NCBI RefSeq assembly: GCF_049056525.1
Contig: NZ_JBHUPT010000002.1
Span: 248,001-312,000 of the forward strand
Length of the DNA stretch: 64,000 nt
DNA from: Leisingera coralii
GTDB taxonomy: Bacteria; Pseudomonadota; Alphaproteobacteria; Rhodobacterales; Rhodobacteraceae
Direction of reading: 5' to 3'
Shown: positions 51,797-60,781 of the stretch, piece after piece
Position numbering within the stretch: position 1 is the first letter of the stretch
How the letters are laid out: each line of letters begins with the position of its first letter
The notes under the pieces: generated by a model
What the model was told of the DNA's origin: nothing
What the model saw: the letters and a program-made list of their open reading frames with translations, nothing else
The model's database searches: none
Position numbers and translations under genes: made by a program

Positions 51797-52939
51797 TCAG
51801 CCCTTGCTGTCAACAACCTCGAGGTGCTGCGCCAGCTTGCCGATTTCACCCATCCATTTCTCCACCAGAGCCGGATCGCTGGGCGCCGCGTGAACCCCGG
51901 CGGCGATCTTGCCGTTCATGGCGGCCTCGATGGCGAAGGAGACCGGGTAGGACACCAGGCGCGCCATCGCGGTGCCGCGCTCATCGCCCCAGGCGTCCAT
52001 CACATAGGTCTTGTGCCAGACCTCGGCGCCGTCTTTCTCGGCCTTCAGGCCCACGCAGAGGACAACCCGGTCCGGCTCGCCCTCGTCATAGGCGTTGTCG
52101 GCCCAGAACTGGTCCGACATCTCCTTGAGACGGGCGTCGCCTTCGGGGCCGGAGAGGGTCTCGACCTCCTTGAACACATCCGCCCAGGCGTCTGCCCAGC
52201 CATTGAGGCGCAGGGTGCCGCGGACGAATTCCTTCACTTTCCAGTCTGTGCCGAACTCATACTGCGCCATGAAGGGGATCGAGTCGCGGTTCGGGTAGAC
52301 CTCGAAGCTTTCCGGTTCGGGCAGCGGCGCCTCATAGGAGGAGATCGCATCCCAGGGGCGGGCAACGTCCAGCTCCTTGAAGTCGCGGATCGACTTGGAG
52401 GGCGAGCGCAGCGCCTTCAAAACGCCCAGCGGCGACCAGCTGAACTTGTAGCGGAACGGGTTCGGGGTCTTGGGGATGCCGCCGCAGTAGGAGATGAAGC
52501 TGATCTCGTTTTCGGGGTCAAAGGCGGCGGAGGCCTTGTAGTCCGCCACCAGCGCATGGGCCATCAGGTGGTCGATACCCGGGTCCAGTCCCACCTCGTT
52601 GATCAGGCAGACGCCGGCGTCCTTGGCCTTCTGGTCCAGCGCGCGCATCTCCGGCGCGATGTAGGAGGAGGAGACGAAATGCGCGCCGCGTTCGATCGCC
52701 AGTTCGGCCAGCGGCACGTGCCAATCGCCGGGCAGCATCGAGACGATCACGTCCTTGGGGCTCAGCATCTGGCCCAGGTTGGCGATGCTGAAGGCGTGGA
52801 TGTTGGTGGTCAGATCGCCAACCGCCTCGCGCGCCTTGTCGGTGGTCCGGTTCCAGACAGCCACGTCATGGCCCGCTTCCAGCAGGCGGCGCAGGCCGGG
52901 GATTGCCGACAGGCCGGTGCCGCACCAGTGAATAGTCAT
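51797..52939 (-). CDS. Saccharopine dehydrogenase-like protein (glutamate-forming, LYS9 type)
   Basis: A 380-residue oxidoreductase of the saccharopine dehydrogenase superfamily. It has an N-terminal Rossmann start (HWCGTGLSAIPGLRRLLEAG) and the family block LINEVGLDPGIDHLMAHAL. ISYCGGIPKTPNPFRYKFSW marks the substrate domain. The expected reaction is saccharopine to glutamate plus aminoadipate semialdehyde (lysine degradation). It is last in a five-gene operon that also encodes the lysine-forming partner type and a SemiSWEET, 12 bases before it. It could equally act on a related polyamine intermediate. Confidence 0.88.
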   Translation of the reverse strand: MTIHWCGTGLSAIPGLRRLLEAGHDVAVWNRTTDKAREAVGDLTTNIHAFSIANLGQMLSPKDVIVSMLPGDWHVPLAELAIERGAHFVSSSYIAPEMRALDQKAKDAGVCLINEVGLDPGIDHLMAHALVADYKASAAFDPENEISFISYCGGIPKTPNPFRYKFSWSPLGVLKALRSPSKSIRDFKELDVARPWDAISSYEAPLPEPESFEVYPNRDSIPFMAQYEFGTDWKVKEFVRGTLRLNGWADAWADVFKEVETLSGPEGDARLKEMSDQFWADNAYDEGEPDRVVLCVGLKAEKDGAEVWHKTYVMDAWGDERGTAMARLVSYPVSFAIEAAMNGKIAAGVHAAPSDPALVEKWMGEIGKLAQHLEVVDSKG

Positions 52940-52951
52940 GAGAGTTCTCCC

Positions 52952-53203
52952 TTATCCGAATTTCAGTTTGGCCGCGACGATTACCAGAACGGCACTCACG
53001 GCGCAGATATTGGCCAGGATCAGAGGCCAGTCGCCGACCATCACCCCATATGCCAGCCACAGCGAAACCGTCGCCAGGAACATCAGGTTCGAGGGCAGCG
53101 ACAGGCCGGAGGTGTCGCGGGAGGCCCAGGCCTTCCAGGCCTGGGGAATCCAGCAGACGGTTCCGAGAATGGCCGCCAGATAGCCGACGTAAGGCGCGAT
53201 CAT
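52952..53203 (-). CDS. SemiSWEET/PQ-loop membrane protein
   Basis: An 83-residue protein with three hydrophobic helices and the PQ motif in TVCWIPQAWKAWASRDTSG near residue 20, matching the SemiSWEET/MtN3 half-transporter family. Such proteins dimerise and move small solutes, classically sugars. The start overlaps the stop of the upstream saccharopine-dehydrogenase gene by four bases, and the next dehydrogenase gene starts 12 bases later. Its position between the two lysine-catabolic genes suggests an amino-acid or pathway-intermediate substrate, which is inference. Confidence 0.86.
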   Translation of the reverse strand: MIAPYVGYLAAILGTVCWIPQAWKAWASRDTSGLSLPSNLMFLATVSLWLAYGVMVGDWPLILANICAVSAVLVIVAAKLKFG

Positions 53204-54252
53204 TTGGGCAGATGCTCCAGGAATGTGGCCTTGGCCCGGCCCCAGACACCGCTCTCCAGATCCGTCAGCGCCTGCAGCGAGGGCAGAAGCTGGGCGGCGT
53301 AGTCTTCCGAGCTTTCCACCGGCAGCATCGACGGCAGGTTGTCGATCGCCATAACGTCCAGCACCGGGTTTTCGGCGACGCGCAGCGCGGGGGCCTCCCA
53401 GGTGGTGGCGCGGTCATAGACCGGCACCGGGTTATAGTCGCTGTCGGGGTCGCAGGCGACATCACCGATGGCAGTGAGCTTGCGGTCCGCGCTCAATGCT
53501 TCACGGGGAACAAAGACCGGAGTGCCCGGGCGCGCGAAGATGCAGTTCAGGAACAGGTCATGGTCCAGGATCTCCGGGAAGGGGCCGCCGTGGGCAGTCT
53601 CGGCCATGTCCCACTTGGTGACGGCGACGCCCATCGCTTCGCAGAGGTCGGCAGCACCGGTGCCGACACGGCCAAGCGCGCCGATTACGATGGCCGTGGG
53701 ACGGTCCCTGTTCAGCGCGTCCAGCTCTGCGCCCAGATCTGACAGCAGCGCGTCCTTGCCGGGATAGACACCAACCGGCCCGCACAGTTCGCCGCGCTGC
53801 TGGGCCGCCCAGGATTTCAGGGTCACTGCGGCGCCGGCATAGCCTGCCCAGTAGCCAAAGGCGGCGACCCGGCGGCCGCTCTCGTCGACCAGATACTCGA
53901 GATCATAAAGCGTGCCGCCGCCGGCCTTGAACCGTTCCAGCAGCGCTTTGCCGGAATGCTGGCCCTTGAAGGCATGACCGAACATGATGTGGCGGTGCGG
54001 CAGCGGCGTGCCGTTTTCGGGCAGTTCCTTCAGGCCGAAGATGATCGCGTCCGCAGGCGCGTCGGGCCAGGAGTTCTCCGGCGCAATCTCGCAGCCCGCG
54101 TCAATGTAGCCCTGCAGCGGGATTGCCCGCACCGAGCTTTCCTCCACCGTGACCTTGATGCCGCCTGCCAGCAGTGCCTTGGCGCCTTCGGGGGTCAGGC
54201 CGACCCGCTCTTCGTTGGGGCGCTGTTCGGCCCGTACCCACAGATGCGTCAT
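53200..54252 (-). CDS. Saccharopine dehydrogenase-like protein (lysine-forming/LKR, LYS1 type)
   Basis: A 350-residue protein of the alanine dehydrogenase/LYS1 superfamily. It has the N-terminal WVRAEQRPNEERVGLTPEGA, the mid-chain HIMFGHAFKGQHSG and ALGRVGTGAADLCEAMGV as the nucleotide-binding part. It should join lysine and 2-oxoglutarate to saccharopine (lysine-ketoglutarate reductase) or do the reverse. In-frame TTG (54267) and ATG (54258) starts lie upstream, but AAGGA is seven bases before the ATG at 54252, so I choose that. Its 3' end overlaps the SemiSWEET start. With the LYS9-type gene it forms a two-step lysine-degradation set. Confidence 0.88.
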   Translation of the reverse strand: MTHLWVRAEQRPNEERVGLTPEGAKALLAGGIKVTVEESSVRAIPLQGYIDAGCEIAPENSWPDAPADAIIFGLKELPENGTPLPHRHIMFGHAFKGQHSGKALLERFKAGGGTLYDLEYLVDESGRRVAAFGYWAGYAGAAVTLKSWAAQQRGELCGPVGVYPGKDALLSDLGAELDALNRDRPTAIVIGALGRVGTGAADLCEAMGVAVTKWDMAETAHGGPFPEILDHDLFLNCIFARPGTPVFVPREALSADRKLTAIGDVACDPDSDYNPVPVYDRATTWEAPALRVAENPVLDVMAIDNLPSMLPVESSEDYAAQLLPSLQALTDLESGVWGRAKATFLEHLPK

Positions 54253-54263
54253 TGTCATGTCCT

Positions 54264-54878
54264 TCAAAGCATTCCCTTGGCATAGACCGAGCGGATCGAC
54301 TCGCGCTGTTCCATTGCCGTCATGAAGTTCTGGATTTTTGGGAAGTCCGCCACGTTCACCCCGTCGCCTTCGAGCCAGGTGCAGACCACATACAGGTAGC
54401 AGTCGGCGAGGCTGACCTCGCCGCCCAGCACAAACGGCCCGCGCAGCCCGGACTGGCTGATGTAGCCGCAGGAGGCTGCCATGGTCTGCGGCACCATTTT
54501 CTGCATGTCTTTCCAGCTGGAGCGTTCCTTGGCCCAGCGGTGGCCGCGGCGCATATGGGCGTGGTTCACATGCATGGTGGAGGCGAGATAAAACATCACC
54601 TCGCGCATCCGGGCCAGCTGCACCGGTTCTTGCGGGCGCAGACCTGCGTCTGGCGCCATATCGGCGATGTATTCCAGGAGCGCTCCGGTCTCGGTCAGGA
54701 TGCCGCCCTCGACCGCCAGCGCGGGCACCCGGCCCTTGGGATTGATCTGGGCATAGGCCGCGCCGGTCTGTTCCTTGGCGGCAAAGTCGATTTTCACCGC
54801 CTCATAGTCTATCCCGGCCTCTTCCAATGCGATGGCCACGGCCACCGAAATGGTGTTGGGGGCGTAATAGAGCTGCAT
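54264..54878 (-). CDS. Glutathione S-transferase family protein
   Basis: A 204-residue GST. The thioredoxin-like N-terminal domain has YYAPNTISVAVAIALEEAG, the cis-proline motif GRVPAL, and ETGALLEYIAD for the glutathione gamma-glutamyl contact. The helical C-terminal domain contains FVLGGEVSLADCYLYVV with the N-capping box Ser-x-x-Asp. Substrate is unknown. It sits 21 bases after the phosphatase gene and 11 before the LYS1-type gene, inside the same operon. Confidence 0.9.
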   Translation of the reverse strand: MQLYYAPNTISVAVAIALEEAGIDYEAVKIDFAAKEQTGAAYAQINPKGRVPALAVEGGILTETGALLEYIADMAPDAGLRPQEPVQLARMREVMFYLASTMHVNHAHMRRGHRWAKERSSWKDMQKMVPQTMAASCGYISQSGLRGPFVLGGEVSLADCYLYVVCTWLEGDGVNVADFPKIQNFMTAMEQRESIRSVYAKGML

Positions 54879-54899
54879 GGTCTTCCTCCCGATCGGACG

Positions 54900-55550
54900 T
54901 CAGAAATGTGTCTGGGCAAAATGCCGGTCCGGCGCTTCCAGATGCGGCACTGCGTTGAACAGAACCGGGCTCCAGTGGCCGCCAATGGGGAACAGCCGGT
55001 GCATGGAGGTGTTCATGATCGCCAGTGCAATCCGCGCCATGCCCGTGGTGTCCAGCCCCATCGCCTGCCGCAGCGCCATGGAGATCAAACCGCCAGATGT
55101 GATCACCAGCGCCGGGCCGTCGCCTGCGGCGATTTCCTCCAGCGCCTGCCGGGTCCGGGTCTCGAATTGCGACCAGCTTTCGTAAGGCTCCGCAATTTCG
55201 CCTGTTGCCCAGGCGTCAAAGACCCTGGGCAAGTGGTCGACAAAGCCCTCGCGCTCTTCCGGGATCGGCAGCCCGTGCTGATCGCGCATCGCCTCAGCCA
55301 GGGTGAAATACTCCATCTCGTTGAGGCGCGCGTCCTGCACCGCGTCTGCGTATCCCATCGAGGCGGCGGTCTCGATATGCCGGGTCAGGGTGCCGCAATA
55401 GACGCGGGGATGATGGTTGCCGCTGTTGCGCAGATGCTCCCCCAGCCAGACCGCCTGCTGGTGGCCCAGGTCGCTCAGCCGGTCATAACTTACCTCGTCA
55501 CGGGCGCTGGTATTGGCCTGGCCGTGGCGGATCAGCGTGATGTGGGACAT
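54900..55550 (-). CDS. Histidine phosphatase family protein
   Basis: A 216-residue phosphoglycerate-mutase-like phosphatase. The catalytic RHG motif is in LIRHGQANTSARDE (His8), with YCGTLTRHIETAA supplying the second arginine, NEMEYF the acid, and ALVITSGGLISMAL the late part where the second histidine would normally be. In this last motif the usual SHG-type histidine is replaced (TSGG), which may alter activity. First gene of the saccharopine-dehydrogenase operon. Substrate not known. Confidence 0.87.
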   Translation of the reverse strand: MSHITLIRHGQANTSARDEVSYDRLSDLGHQQAVWLGEHLRNSGNHHPRVYCGTLTRHIETAASMGYADAVQDARLNEMEYFTLAEAMRDQHGLPIPEEREGFVDHLPRVFDAWATGEIAEPYESWSQFETRTRQALEEIAAGDGPALVITSGGLISMALRQAMGLDTTGMARIALAIMNTSMHRLFPIGGHWSPVLFNAVPHLEAPDRHFAQTHF

Positions 55551-55695
55551 AGGCGGGCGGCTCCGTTGTTACCGGGGAAGTCTTAGGGGAGGTTCCGGGC
55601 AGAGGGAAGAGAGGGTTTGGGCGCAGGTCCCTTCAATTCCATTGAGAGCGGCAAAAACTTGGCGCACTGTGGGCCTGTCAGCCTGGAGAGATGTC

Positions 55696-56901
55696 ATGCC
55701 CCTCAATCCTCAGCGTTTTCTAGATGATCTGCATACCTTGCGCAGCTTTGGTGCGTCGGGCGTGGGCAAGGGGGTGGTGCGGCAGGCCTATTCCGGGGCC
55801 GACATTGGCGCGCGCAAATGGCTGGCGGAACGGATGAAAGAGGCCGGTTTAGAGCCGCATTTCGACCCTCTCGGCAATCTCTTCGGCCTGGCCGGGGAGA
55901 AGAGCCTGCTGGTGGGCTCGCACAGCGACAGCCAGCCCGAGGGCGGCTGGCTGGACGGGGCGCTCGGCGTGGTTGCCGGGCTGGAGGTTGCCCGCGCGGC
56001 CAGGGAAGCAGGCGGGCCGCCCATTTCCTGCGTCAGCTTCCAGGATGAGGAGGGGCGGTTCGGTGTGCTGACCGGCTCGGATGTCTGGACCGGCAAGCTG
56101 GCGCTGGAGGAGGCGGACGGGTTCACTGACAATGGTGGCAATACCCTAGCGGACATGCGGGCGCAGATGGCGGATCTGGCCGGTGATTTCCTGCCGCACG
56201 AGCTGTTCAGCGGCTTTCTGGAAATGCATATCGAGCAAGGGCCTTATCTGGAGGAAACCGGGCTTGGGCTTGGGGTGGTGACGGATATTGTCGGCATCCG
56301 CGACATGCGGATCACCTTCGAAGGCCGCCAGAACCATGCGGGCACCACGCCGATGCACCTGCGCCGGGATGCGTTTCAGGCGCTGTCTGCCTTCAATGCG
56401 GCTCTAAACAGCCGTTTTGCCAATGTGGTGACACCCGCCACGGTCTGGACCATCGGCCATGTGGCGCTGCATCCGAATGCTTCTTCGGTGGTGCCGGGGC
56501 GGGTGGAGTTCTCCATGCAATGGCGCGATGCGGATGCAGACCGGCTGGCACGGATGGAAACGCTGATCAAGGATACCGCGCAGGAAATCTCGGATGCCCA
56601 CGGCGTCACCGCGGCGCTTGGTCCGGTGATGGGGATCGAGCCGGCGGCGATGGATGCGCGGTTTCAGGCGGAACTGGCCAACGCGGCAGAGGCGCTCGCT
56701 CCCGGGAAGTGGCAGAAGATGCCCTCCGGTGCGCTGCATGATGCGGCCAATCTAGCCACGGTGATGCCTGCGGGGATGCTGTTCGTGCCCTCGATCGGCG
56801 GCATCAGCCATGCCTTTGACGAGGATACGGACGAGGCGGATCTGGTGCTGGGCTTGCAGGTGCTGGACCGTGCGGCGCGGGCACTGGCGGCAAGACCTTG
56901 A
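55696..56901 (+). CDS. Zn-dependent amidohydrolase (N-carbamoyl-amino-acid/allantoate type, M20 family)
   Basis: A 401-residue enzyme of the M20 peptidase superfamily subgroup containing L-carbamoylases, ureidoglycolate hydrolase and allantoate amidohydrolase. Metal ligands appear in LVGSHSDSQPEGGWLDGALG (His and Asp), FQDEEGRF (Glu-Glu) and MHIEQGPYLEE (His). The dimerisation part contains GRQNHAGTTPM and the end LFVPSIGGISHAFDEDTDE. GGAGAG lies before the ATG at 55696; the frame remains open upstream but overlaps the divergent operon promoter. Whether it hydrolyses carbamoyl amino acids or a ureido compound cannot be told. It is divergent from the phosphatase operon. Confidence 0.9.
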   Translation: MPLNPQRFLDDLHTLRSFGASGVGKGVVRQAYSGADIGARKWLAERMKEAGLEPHFDPLGNLFGLAGEKSLLVGSHSDSQPEGGWLDGALGVVAGLEVARAAREAGGPPISCVSFQDEEGRFGVLTGSDVWTGKLALEEADGFTDNGGNTLADMRAQMADLAGDFLPHELFSGFLEMHIEQGPYLEETGLGLGVVTDIVGIRDMRITFEGRQNHAGTTPMHLRRDAFQALSAFNAALNSRFANVVTPATVWTIGHVALHPNASSVVPGRVEFSMQWRDADADRLARMETLIKDTAQEISDAHGVTAALGPVMGIEPAAMDARFQAELANAAEALAPGKWQKMPSGALHDAANLATVMPAGMLFVPSIGGISHAFDEDTDEADLVLGLQVLDRAARALAARP

Positions 56902-56995
56902 CGGCACGCAACAGGGACAGGGCGCTCCCGCCTGTTCCCGGACATTCGAAGAATGCCCGTCACAGTTGGGCCGGGCGCCGCTGGCGCGGCGCAGC

Positions 56996-57223
56996 TCAGG
57001 CCCGTCCGTAGCCGCGTTTCAGCATCCGGTTGCGGTGCTTGTCGGCGGCCAGCGAGGCCTCGCGCAGGTTGCCGTAGATGTTGATCACGCTTTGCCCGTT
57101 GCTGCCGGCCACGCCCCATTCACGCAGCACGGAGACCTCGGAAAACAGGTTCATCGCCAGCTCGATGCGGTAGAACCGCGACGGGCGCGAGGGGGCTTGG
57201 CGGTAGAGCAGACAGGTGGCCAT
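56996..57223 (-). CDS. WGR-domain small protein
   Basis: A 75-residue protein that is almost only a WGR domain: FYRIELAMNLFSEVSVLREW then the Trp-Gly-Val variant WGVAGSNGQ, and a basic C-terminus (ADKHRNRMLKRGYGRA). WGR domains bind nucleic acid in PARPs and occur in many small proteobacterial proteins of unknown role. No partner is evident. It is convergent with the amidohydrolase and upstream of nothing obvious. Confidence 0.84.
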   Translation of the reverse strand: MATCLLYRQAPSRPSRFYRIELAMNLFSEVSVLREWGVAGSNGQSVINIYGNLREASLAADKHRNRMLKRGYGRA

Positions 57224-57277
57224 GCGATGAGTCTACGCGCAGCGATTTGCCCGGGCAAGAGGCCAGTGCGGGCAGCC

Positions 57278-57676
57278 TTATGCCGTGCCCAGAAGCGTCA
57301 GGCCCAAGAGCAGCGAAGAGAGCGCGGCCAACGCAAAAGCGGCGGTGCGCAGGACCGGAAGGCCTACGGAATAGATCACGTAATGCGCCACCATGCCGAA
57401 AAAGAAAGTGGCTCCCAAGGTGCCGGGATGGTCTTCGGCGGGCATCACCAGCGCGGCGAGGATGGCGAGCGGTGCAAAGGCGGCAAACAGCTCGACGCCG
57501 ACGATATGCGCCCGGTGCGCGCGCTGGGCCCAGGGCGACTGAGGTTTGTCGTCGGGGCTGGGATTGGCGAGCGCCCCCATCAGGCCGCGGACAAAGATCC
57601 GGTCGAGAATATAGGGCACCCAGGCCACCGCCACCCATAGCCCCGACAAGGCGGTGAAATACTGCAGCTGCGTCAT
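57278..57676 (-). CDS. MAPEG-family membrane protein
   Basis: A 132-residue protein with four hydrophobic helices, resembling MAPEG (membrane-associated eicosanoid/glutathione metabolism) proteins. The start is QLQYFTALSGLWVAVAWVPY and the loop HRAHIVGVELFAAFAPLAIL contains the family helix 2 pattern. Bacterial members have no defined substrate. I choose the ATG at 57676, which has GGAGG eight bases upstream, over an earlier ATG at 57691. It is upstream of the WGR gene on the same strand. Confidence 0.85.
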   Translation of the reverse strand: MTQLQYFTALSGLWVAVAWVPYILDRIFVRGLMGALANPSPDDKPQSPWAQRAHRAHIVGVELFAAFAPLAILAALVMPAEDHPGTLGATFFFGMVAHYVIYSVGLPVLRTAAFALAALSSLLLGLTLLGTA

Positions 57677-57742
57677 TGCGCGTTCCTCCATCTGACAGGA
57701 GAAAGCGTAGTGTTTTCAGGCAGCTTTTCTACTTTTGCGCGG

Positions 57743-58447
57743 TCAGACCCAGTCCACATCGCCCAAAAAGATGTAACCCGCGCCATAGATCGTCTTGATC
57801 AGCCGCGGGTTCTTGGGGTCCTCGCGCAGCTTGGTGCGCAGACGCGAGATGCGCACATCCATCGCCCGGTCGAAGCTTTCCCCGGCTGCACCGCCAAGCG
57901 CCTCCTGCATCTGGGCGCGGGAGATCAGCCGCTTGGGACTGTCCAGGAACAGCCGCAGAACCTCGCCCTCGGCATGGGAAAAGGGGGTCTCGGCGCCGGT
58001 ATCATCCTCCAGCACGTAGCGGTCGAAATGGGCGGTCCAGCCGGAAAACCGGGCGGTCTCGCTGGCTGGGGCCGCGGTGCGCGGGCCGCTGCGCAGCCGG
58101 GCCCGGACCCGGGCCACCACCTCGGCCGGATCAAATGGTTTGGTGATGTAGTCATCCGCCCCGAGTTCCAGCCCGGTCACCCGGTCCTGCACCTGGGCGC
58201 GGCCGGAGATGATGATGACCGCAGCCCCCTGTTCCAGCGCCAGCCGGTGCACCAGCGCCAAGCCGTCGGTGTCGGGCAGCGACAGGTCGACCAGGCAGAC
58301 ATCGGGCGTCACCCGGTTCAGCGCCGCTTCGAATTCGCGCGCACGGGCAAAGCTCTGGGTGCGGAAGCCCGCGTCCTCCAGCGTTTCGGTCAGGATCCGG
58401 CGGATTTCCGGCTCGTCATCCAGGATGGTGACCAGGGGCGATGTCAT
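57743..58447 (-). CDS. OmpR-type DNA-binding response regulator
   Basis: A 234-residue response regulator. The receiver domain (residues 5-115) has acidic DDE near 12, the phospho-acceptor Asp in VCLVDLSLPDTDG (about 55) and the lysine in YITKPFDP (about 105). The C-terminal winged helix (about 135-230) ends KLREDPKNPRLIKTIYGAGY and is of the OmpR/PhoB class. The start overlaps the stop of the hybrid kinase gene (ATGA), so the kinase and regulator are co-translated partners. Target genes are unknown; the divergent acyl-CoA ligase operon is a candidate by position. Confidence 0.94.
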   Translation of the reverse strand: MTSPLVTILDDEPEIRRILTETLEDAGFRTQSFARAREFEAALNRVTPDVCLVDLSLPDTDGLALVHRLALEQGAAVIIISGRAQVQDRVTGLELGADDYITKPFDPAEVVARVRARLRSGPRTAAPASETARFSGWTAHFDRYVLEDDTGAETPFSHAEGEVLRLFLDSPKRLISRAQMQEALGGAAGESFDRAMDVRISRLRTKLREDPKNPRLIKTIYGAGYIFLGDVDWV

Positions 58448-60345
58448 GCGGCGGGCTCCGGTGCGATCAATTCGGACAGCTGGTTGGTGGTGAAAGGTTT
58501 GCGCAAAACCGGCCCGCATTTCAATGCCTTGCGGAACAGCGGGTCGCTGACTGGCAGCGAGGTCATCAGAATGCAGGGCAGGCCGGAGCCGTCGAGCCGG
58601 GCGGCCAGGTCGATGCCGGTGGCGGTGCCCTCCAGCTTGATGTCCGAAAGCACCAGCGCGATGTCCGGCAGATCGGCGGTCAGCGCGCTGGCCTCGTCGA
58701 CGCTGGCCGCCTCGATCACCGAATAGCCGAGGTCGATCAGCATGTCGCGGAAGGTGGCGCGCAGCTCTTCGCTGTCCTCCACCAAAAGCGCCATGCCGCC
58801 CTTGGCGTCCGGGGCCTGGCGGTAGGGCAGCCGCAGGGTGACGGAGGCGCCGGTCTGGGTGTTGCCAAGGCGCATGTCGCCGCCCGCAAGCTTGGCCATG
58901 TCATAGACCATCGGCAAGCCCAGACCTGAACCCTCGCTGCCTTTGGTGGTGAAAAACGGGTTCAGGGCCTTCTCCAGCGCCTCGGCAGAGAAGCCGGGGC
59001 CGGTATCGGTGACGGATATCTCGACCCAGGTCTGCCCGACCGCATGGGCGCTGACGGTGATCTGGCCGGAGGTGCCGCAGGCATCGCGGGCATTCAGGAT
59101 CAGGTTCAGCAGGGCATCCTGCAGCTTGCCGCTGTCCAGCAGCAGCACCTGGTCGGGCATATTGTCGAGGATGCTGAGCCCCACGCCTTGCGGCAGCGAC
59201 GGGGAGGCGAGGATCTTCAGCTCGCCCAGCAGGTCGTGCATGTCGGTGGCCTGCGGGCGCAGGGTGCGCTGGCCGGTCATTTCGGCAATCCGGTTCAGCA
59301 GCCGCCCGCCGCGCCGCGCAGCGGACAGCGTGCCCTGGACCATTTCCGCGGCCTCGCCGCTCAGCCCCATCTTTTCCAGCTTGCCTTGCATGCCGAGGAT
59401 GATGGTCAGCAGGTTGGAGAAATCATGCGCCAGGCCGCTGGTCATCTGCGCCGCCATCTCGCGGCGGCGGGCCTGCTGCAGGGCAACGCGTGCCTGGGTT
59501 TCCTCGGTCACGTCCATCGACAGGATATAGACACCGCCCTGCTGGTCGGGGGTAAAGGCCACCCGGATGCGGCGGCTGCCGTGGCTTTCGGTGAACTCGA
59601 ACACCGGGCTGCCGCCCTTGTAGGCGGCCAGCAGATGCGGCTCGATCCGCTCAAAGGCGTCAGGCCCCAGCGCGTCCGAGATATGCATGCCCAGAATGTC
59701 CGACGGGCGGCTGGGAAAGACCGAGCTGAGGCGGCGGTTGGTGTAGGTGTAATAGCCGTCCGCATCCACATGAGCGATATGGGCGGGCATCATCTCGGTG
59801 GTCAGCCGGGTGCGGCCCTCGATCTCGGTCAGCTGCCGCTTGGCCTCTTCCAGCGCTGTATTGGTGGCCTCCAGCTGGCGGTTGGCCGCGGAGAGCTCCT
59901 CGGTGTAGGCGATCAGCTTTTCGGACAGTTCTTCCGAACGGGCCCGCAACAGCTGCTCCGCCCGTTTGGTGCGGGTGATGTCGGTGTAGACGGTGACCCA
60001 TCCGCCCTGCGGCAGCGGCGAGCCTTCGATTGAAATCATTTGCCCGTTGGGGCGCTCACGCTCCAGGTAATGGGCGACGAAGTCCAGCGCCTGCTCGACC
60101 CGGGTCCGCACGATTTCTTCGATATCCGTTTCCGGGGCATATTCGCCGTTTTCAGCCAGAAAGCGGATCGTCTCGGCAAAGGACGCGCCGGGCTGCGTCA
60201 AGCGGTCCGGCAGATTGAACATTTCCTGAAAGCGGCGGTTGCACACGGCCAGCCGCAAATCATTGTCATAGATCGACAGCGCCTGGGCGATCAGGTTCAG
60301 CCCGGCGGTGGTCATGGCGGCGTGCTGCTTGCTTGTCCGGTTCAT
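58444..60345 (-). CDS. Hybrid sensor histidine kinase (PAS-PAS-HisKA-HATPase-REC)
   Basis: A 633-residue soluble-looking hybrid kinase with no transmembrane helix. PAS1 lies near residues 15-125 (LSIYDNDLRLAVCNRRFQEM), a coiled coil at 130-180, and PAS2 near 180-290. The phospho-acceptor His307 lies in SGLAHDFSNLL, the ATPase motifs NLILNARDA, DTGPGF and GSGLGLPMV at about 410-500, and a C-terminal receiver at 520-630 has its Asp in LSDIKLEG. GGAGAG precedes the ATG at 60345. It signals by an intramolecular relay and probably to the downstream OmpR-type regulator, whose start overlaps its stop. Confidence 0.93.
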   Translation of the reverse strand: MNRTSKQHAAMTTAGLNLIAQALSIYDNDLRLAVCNRRFQEMFNLPDRLTQPGASFAETIRFLAENGEYAPETDIEEIVRTRVEQALDFVAHYLERERPNGQMISIEGSPLPQGGWVTVYTDITRTKRAEQLLRARSEELSEKLIAYTEELSAANRQLEATNTALEEAKRQLTEIEGRTRLTTEMMPAHIAHVDADGYYTYTNRRLSSVFPSRPSDILGMHISDALGPDAFERIEPHLLAAYKGGSPVFEFTESHGSRRIRVAFTPDQQGGVYILSMDVTEETQARVALQQARRREMAAQMTSGLAHDFSNLLTIILGMQGKLEKMGLSGEAAEMVQGTLSAARRGGRLLNRIAEMTGQRTLRPQATDMHDLLGELKILASPSLPQGVGLSILDNMPDQVLLLDSGKLQDALLNLILNARDACGTSGQITVSAHAVGQTWVEISVTDTGPGFSAEALEKALNPFFTTKGSEGSGLGLPMVYDMAKLAGGDMRLGNTQTGASVTLRLPYRQAPDAKGGMALLVEDSEELRATFRDMLIDLGYSVIEAASVDEASALTADLPDIALVLSDIKLEGTATGIDLAARLDGSGLPCILMTSLPVSDPLFRKALKCGPVLRKPFTTNQLSELIAPEPAA

Positions 60346-60781
60346 GGCTCTCCCCGGACCATGGCTAACACCGCAGCGGAACAGGGGCAAATTGCCATTC
60401 GGCCGCGGGCACGAACTGTGCCGCTCTGGCGGGGCGGCAGTCGCCTCCTGATTGCCGGGGGCTGACCGCTGCTGTTGCCCCTGCAGATTCGCATTTCGCA
60501 AAGAAGCGCGGAGAAGTTGATTCGTGGATCCGCCAATCCGTGCGCATCCCGCGCAGTTTCCGCCGGTGCCGCCGTACGGCAGGCAGGATTCGCCACAAAG
60601 GGCGCCGCCGCGCCTTGCGTAACAGCCTATAAAACAAGGGGAAGATGGTTGTTACAATTCGTAAGATTTGGGAAAACTTCAGGAAAAAGTTGACGGGCTA
60701 GCATGTGGCTGTCCCTAATCGGGGCCAGAACCGCGGACGGCGGTCGGTCCGGCAGCAACGCCGGAAAGGGAGGAAAGAAAG
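60346..60781. other. Divergent spacer between the histidine kinase and acyl-CoA ligase
   Basis: 436 bases with no credible gene. The plus strand has a probable promoter at 60690-60719 and a small hairpin TCCGGC-agcaac-GCCGGA at 60748-60765, just before the ligase ribosome site. An AT-rich section at about 60640-60690 precedes the promoter. A minus-strand promoter for the kinase must also lie here. Confidence 0.5.
60690..60719 (+). promoter_or_regulatory. Probable sigma-70-type promoter of the acyl-CoA ligase
   Basis: TTGACG (60690-60695) and CCTAAT (60714-60719) are 18 bases apart, about 60 bases before the start codon, preceded by an AT-rich stretch. Confidence 0.5.
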
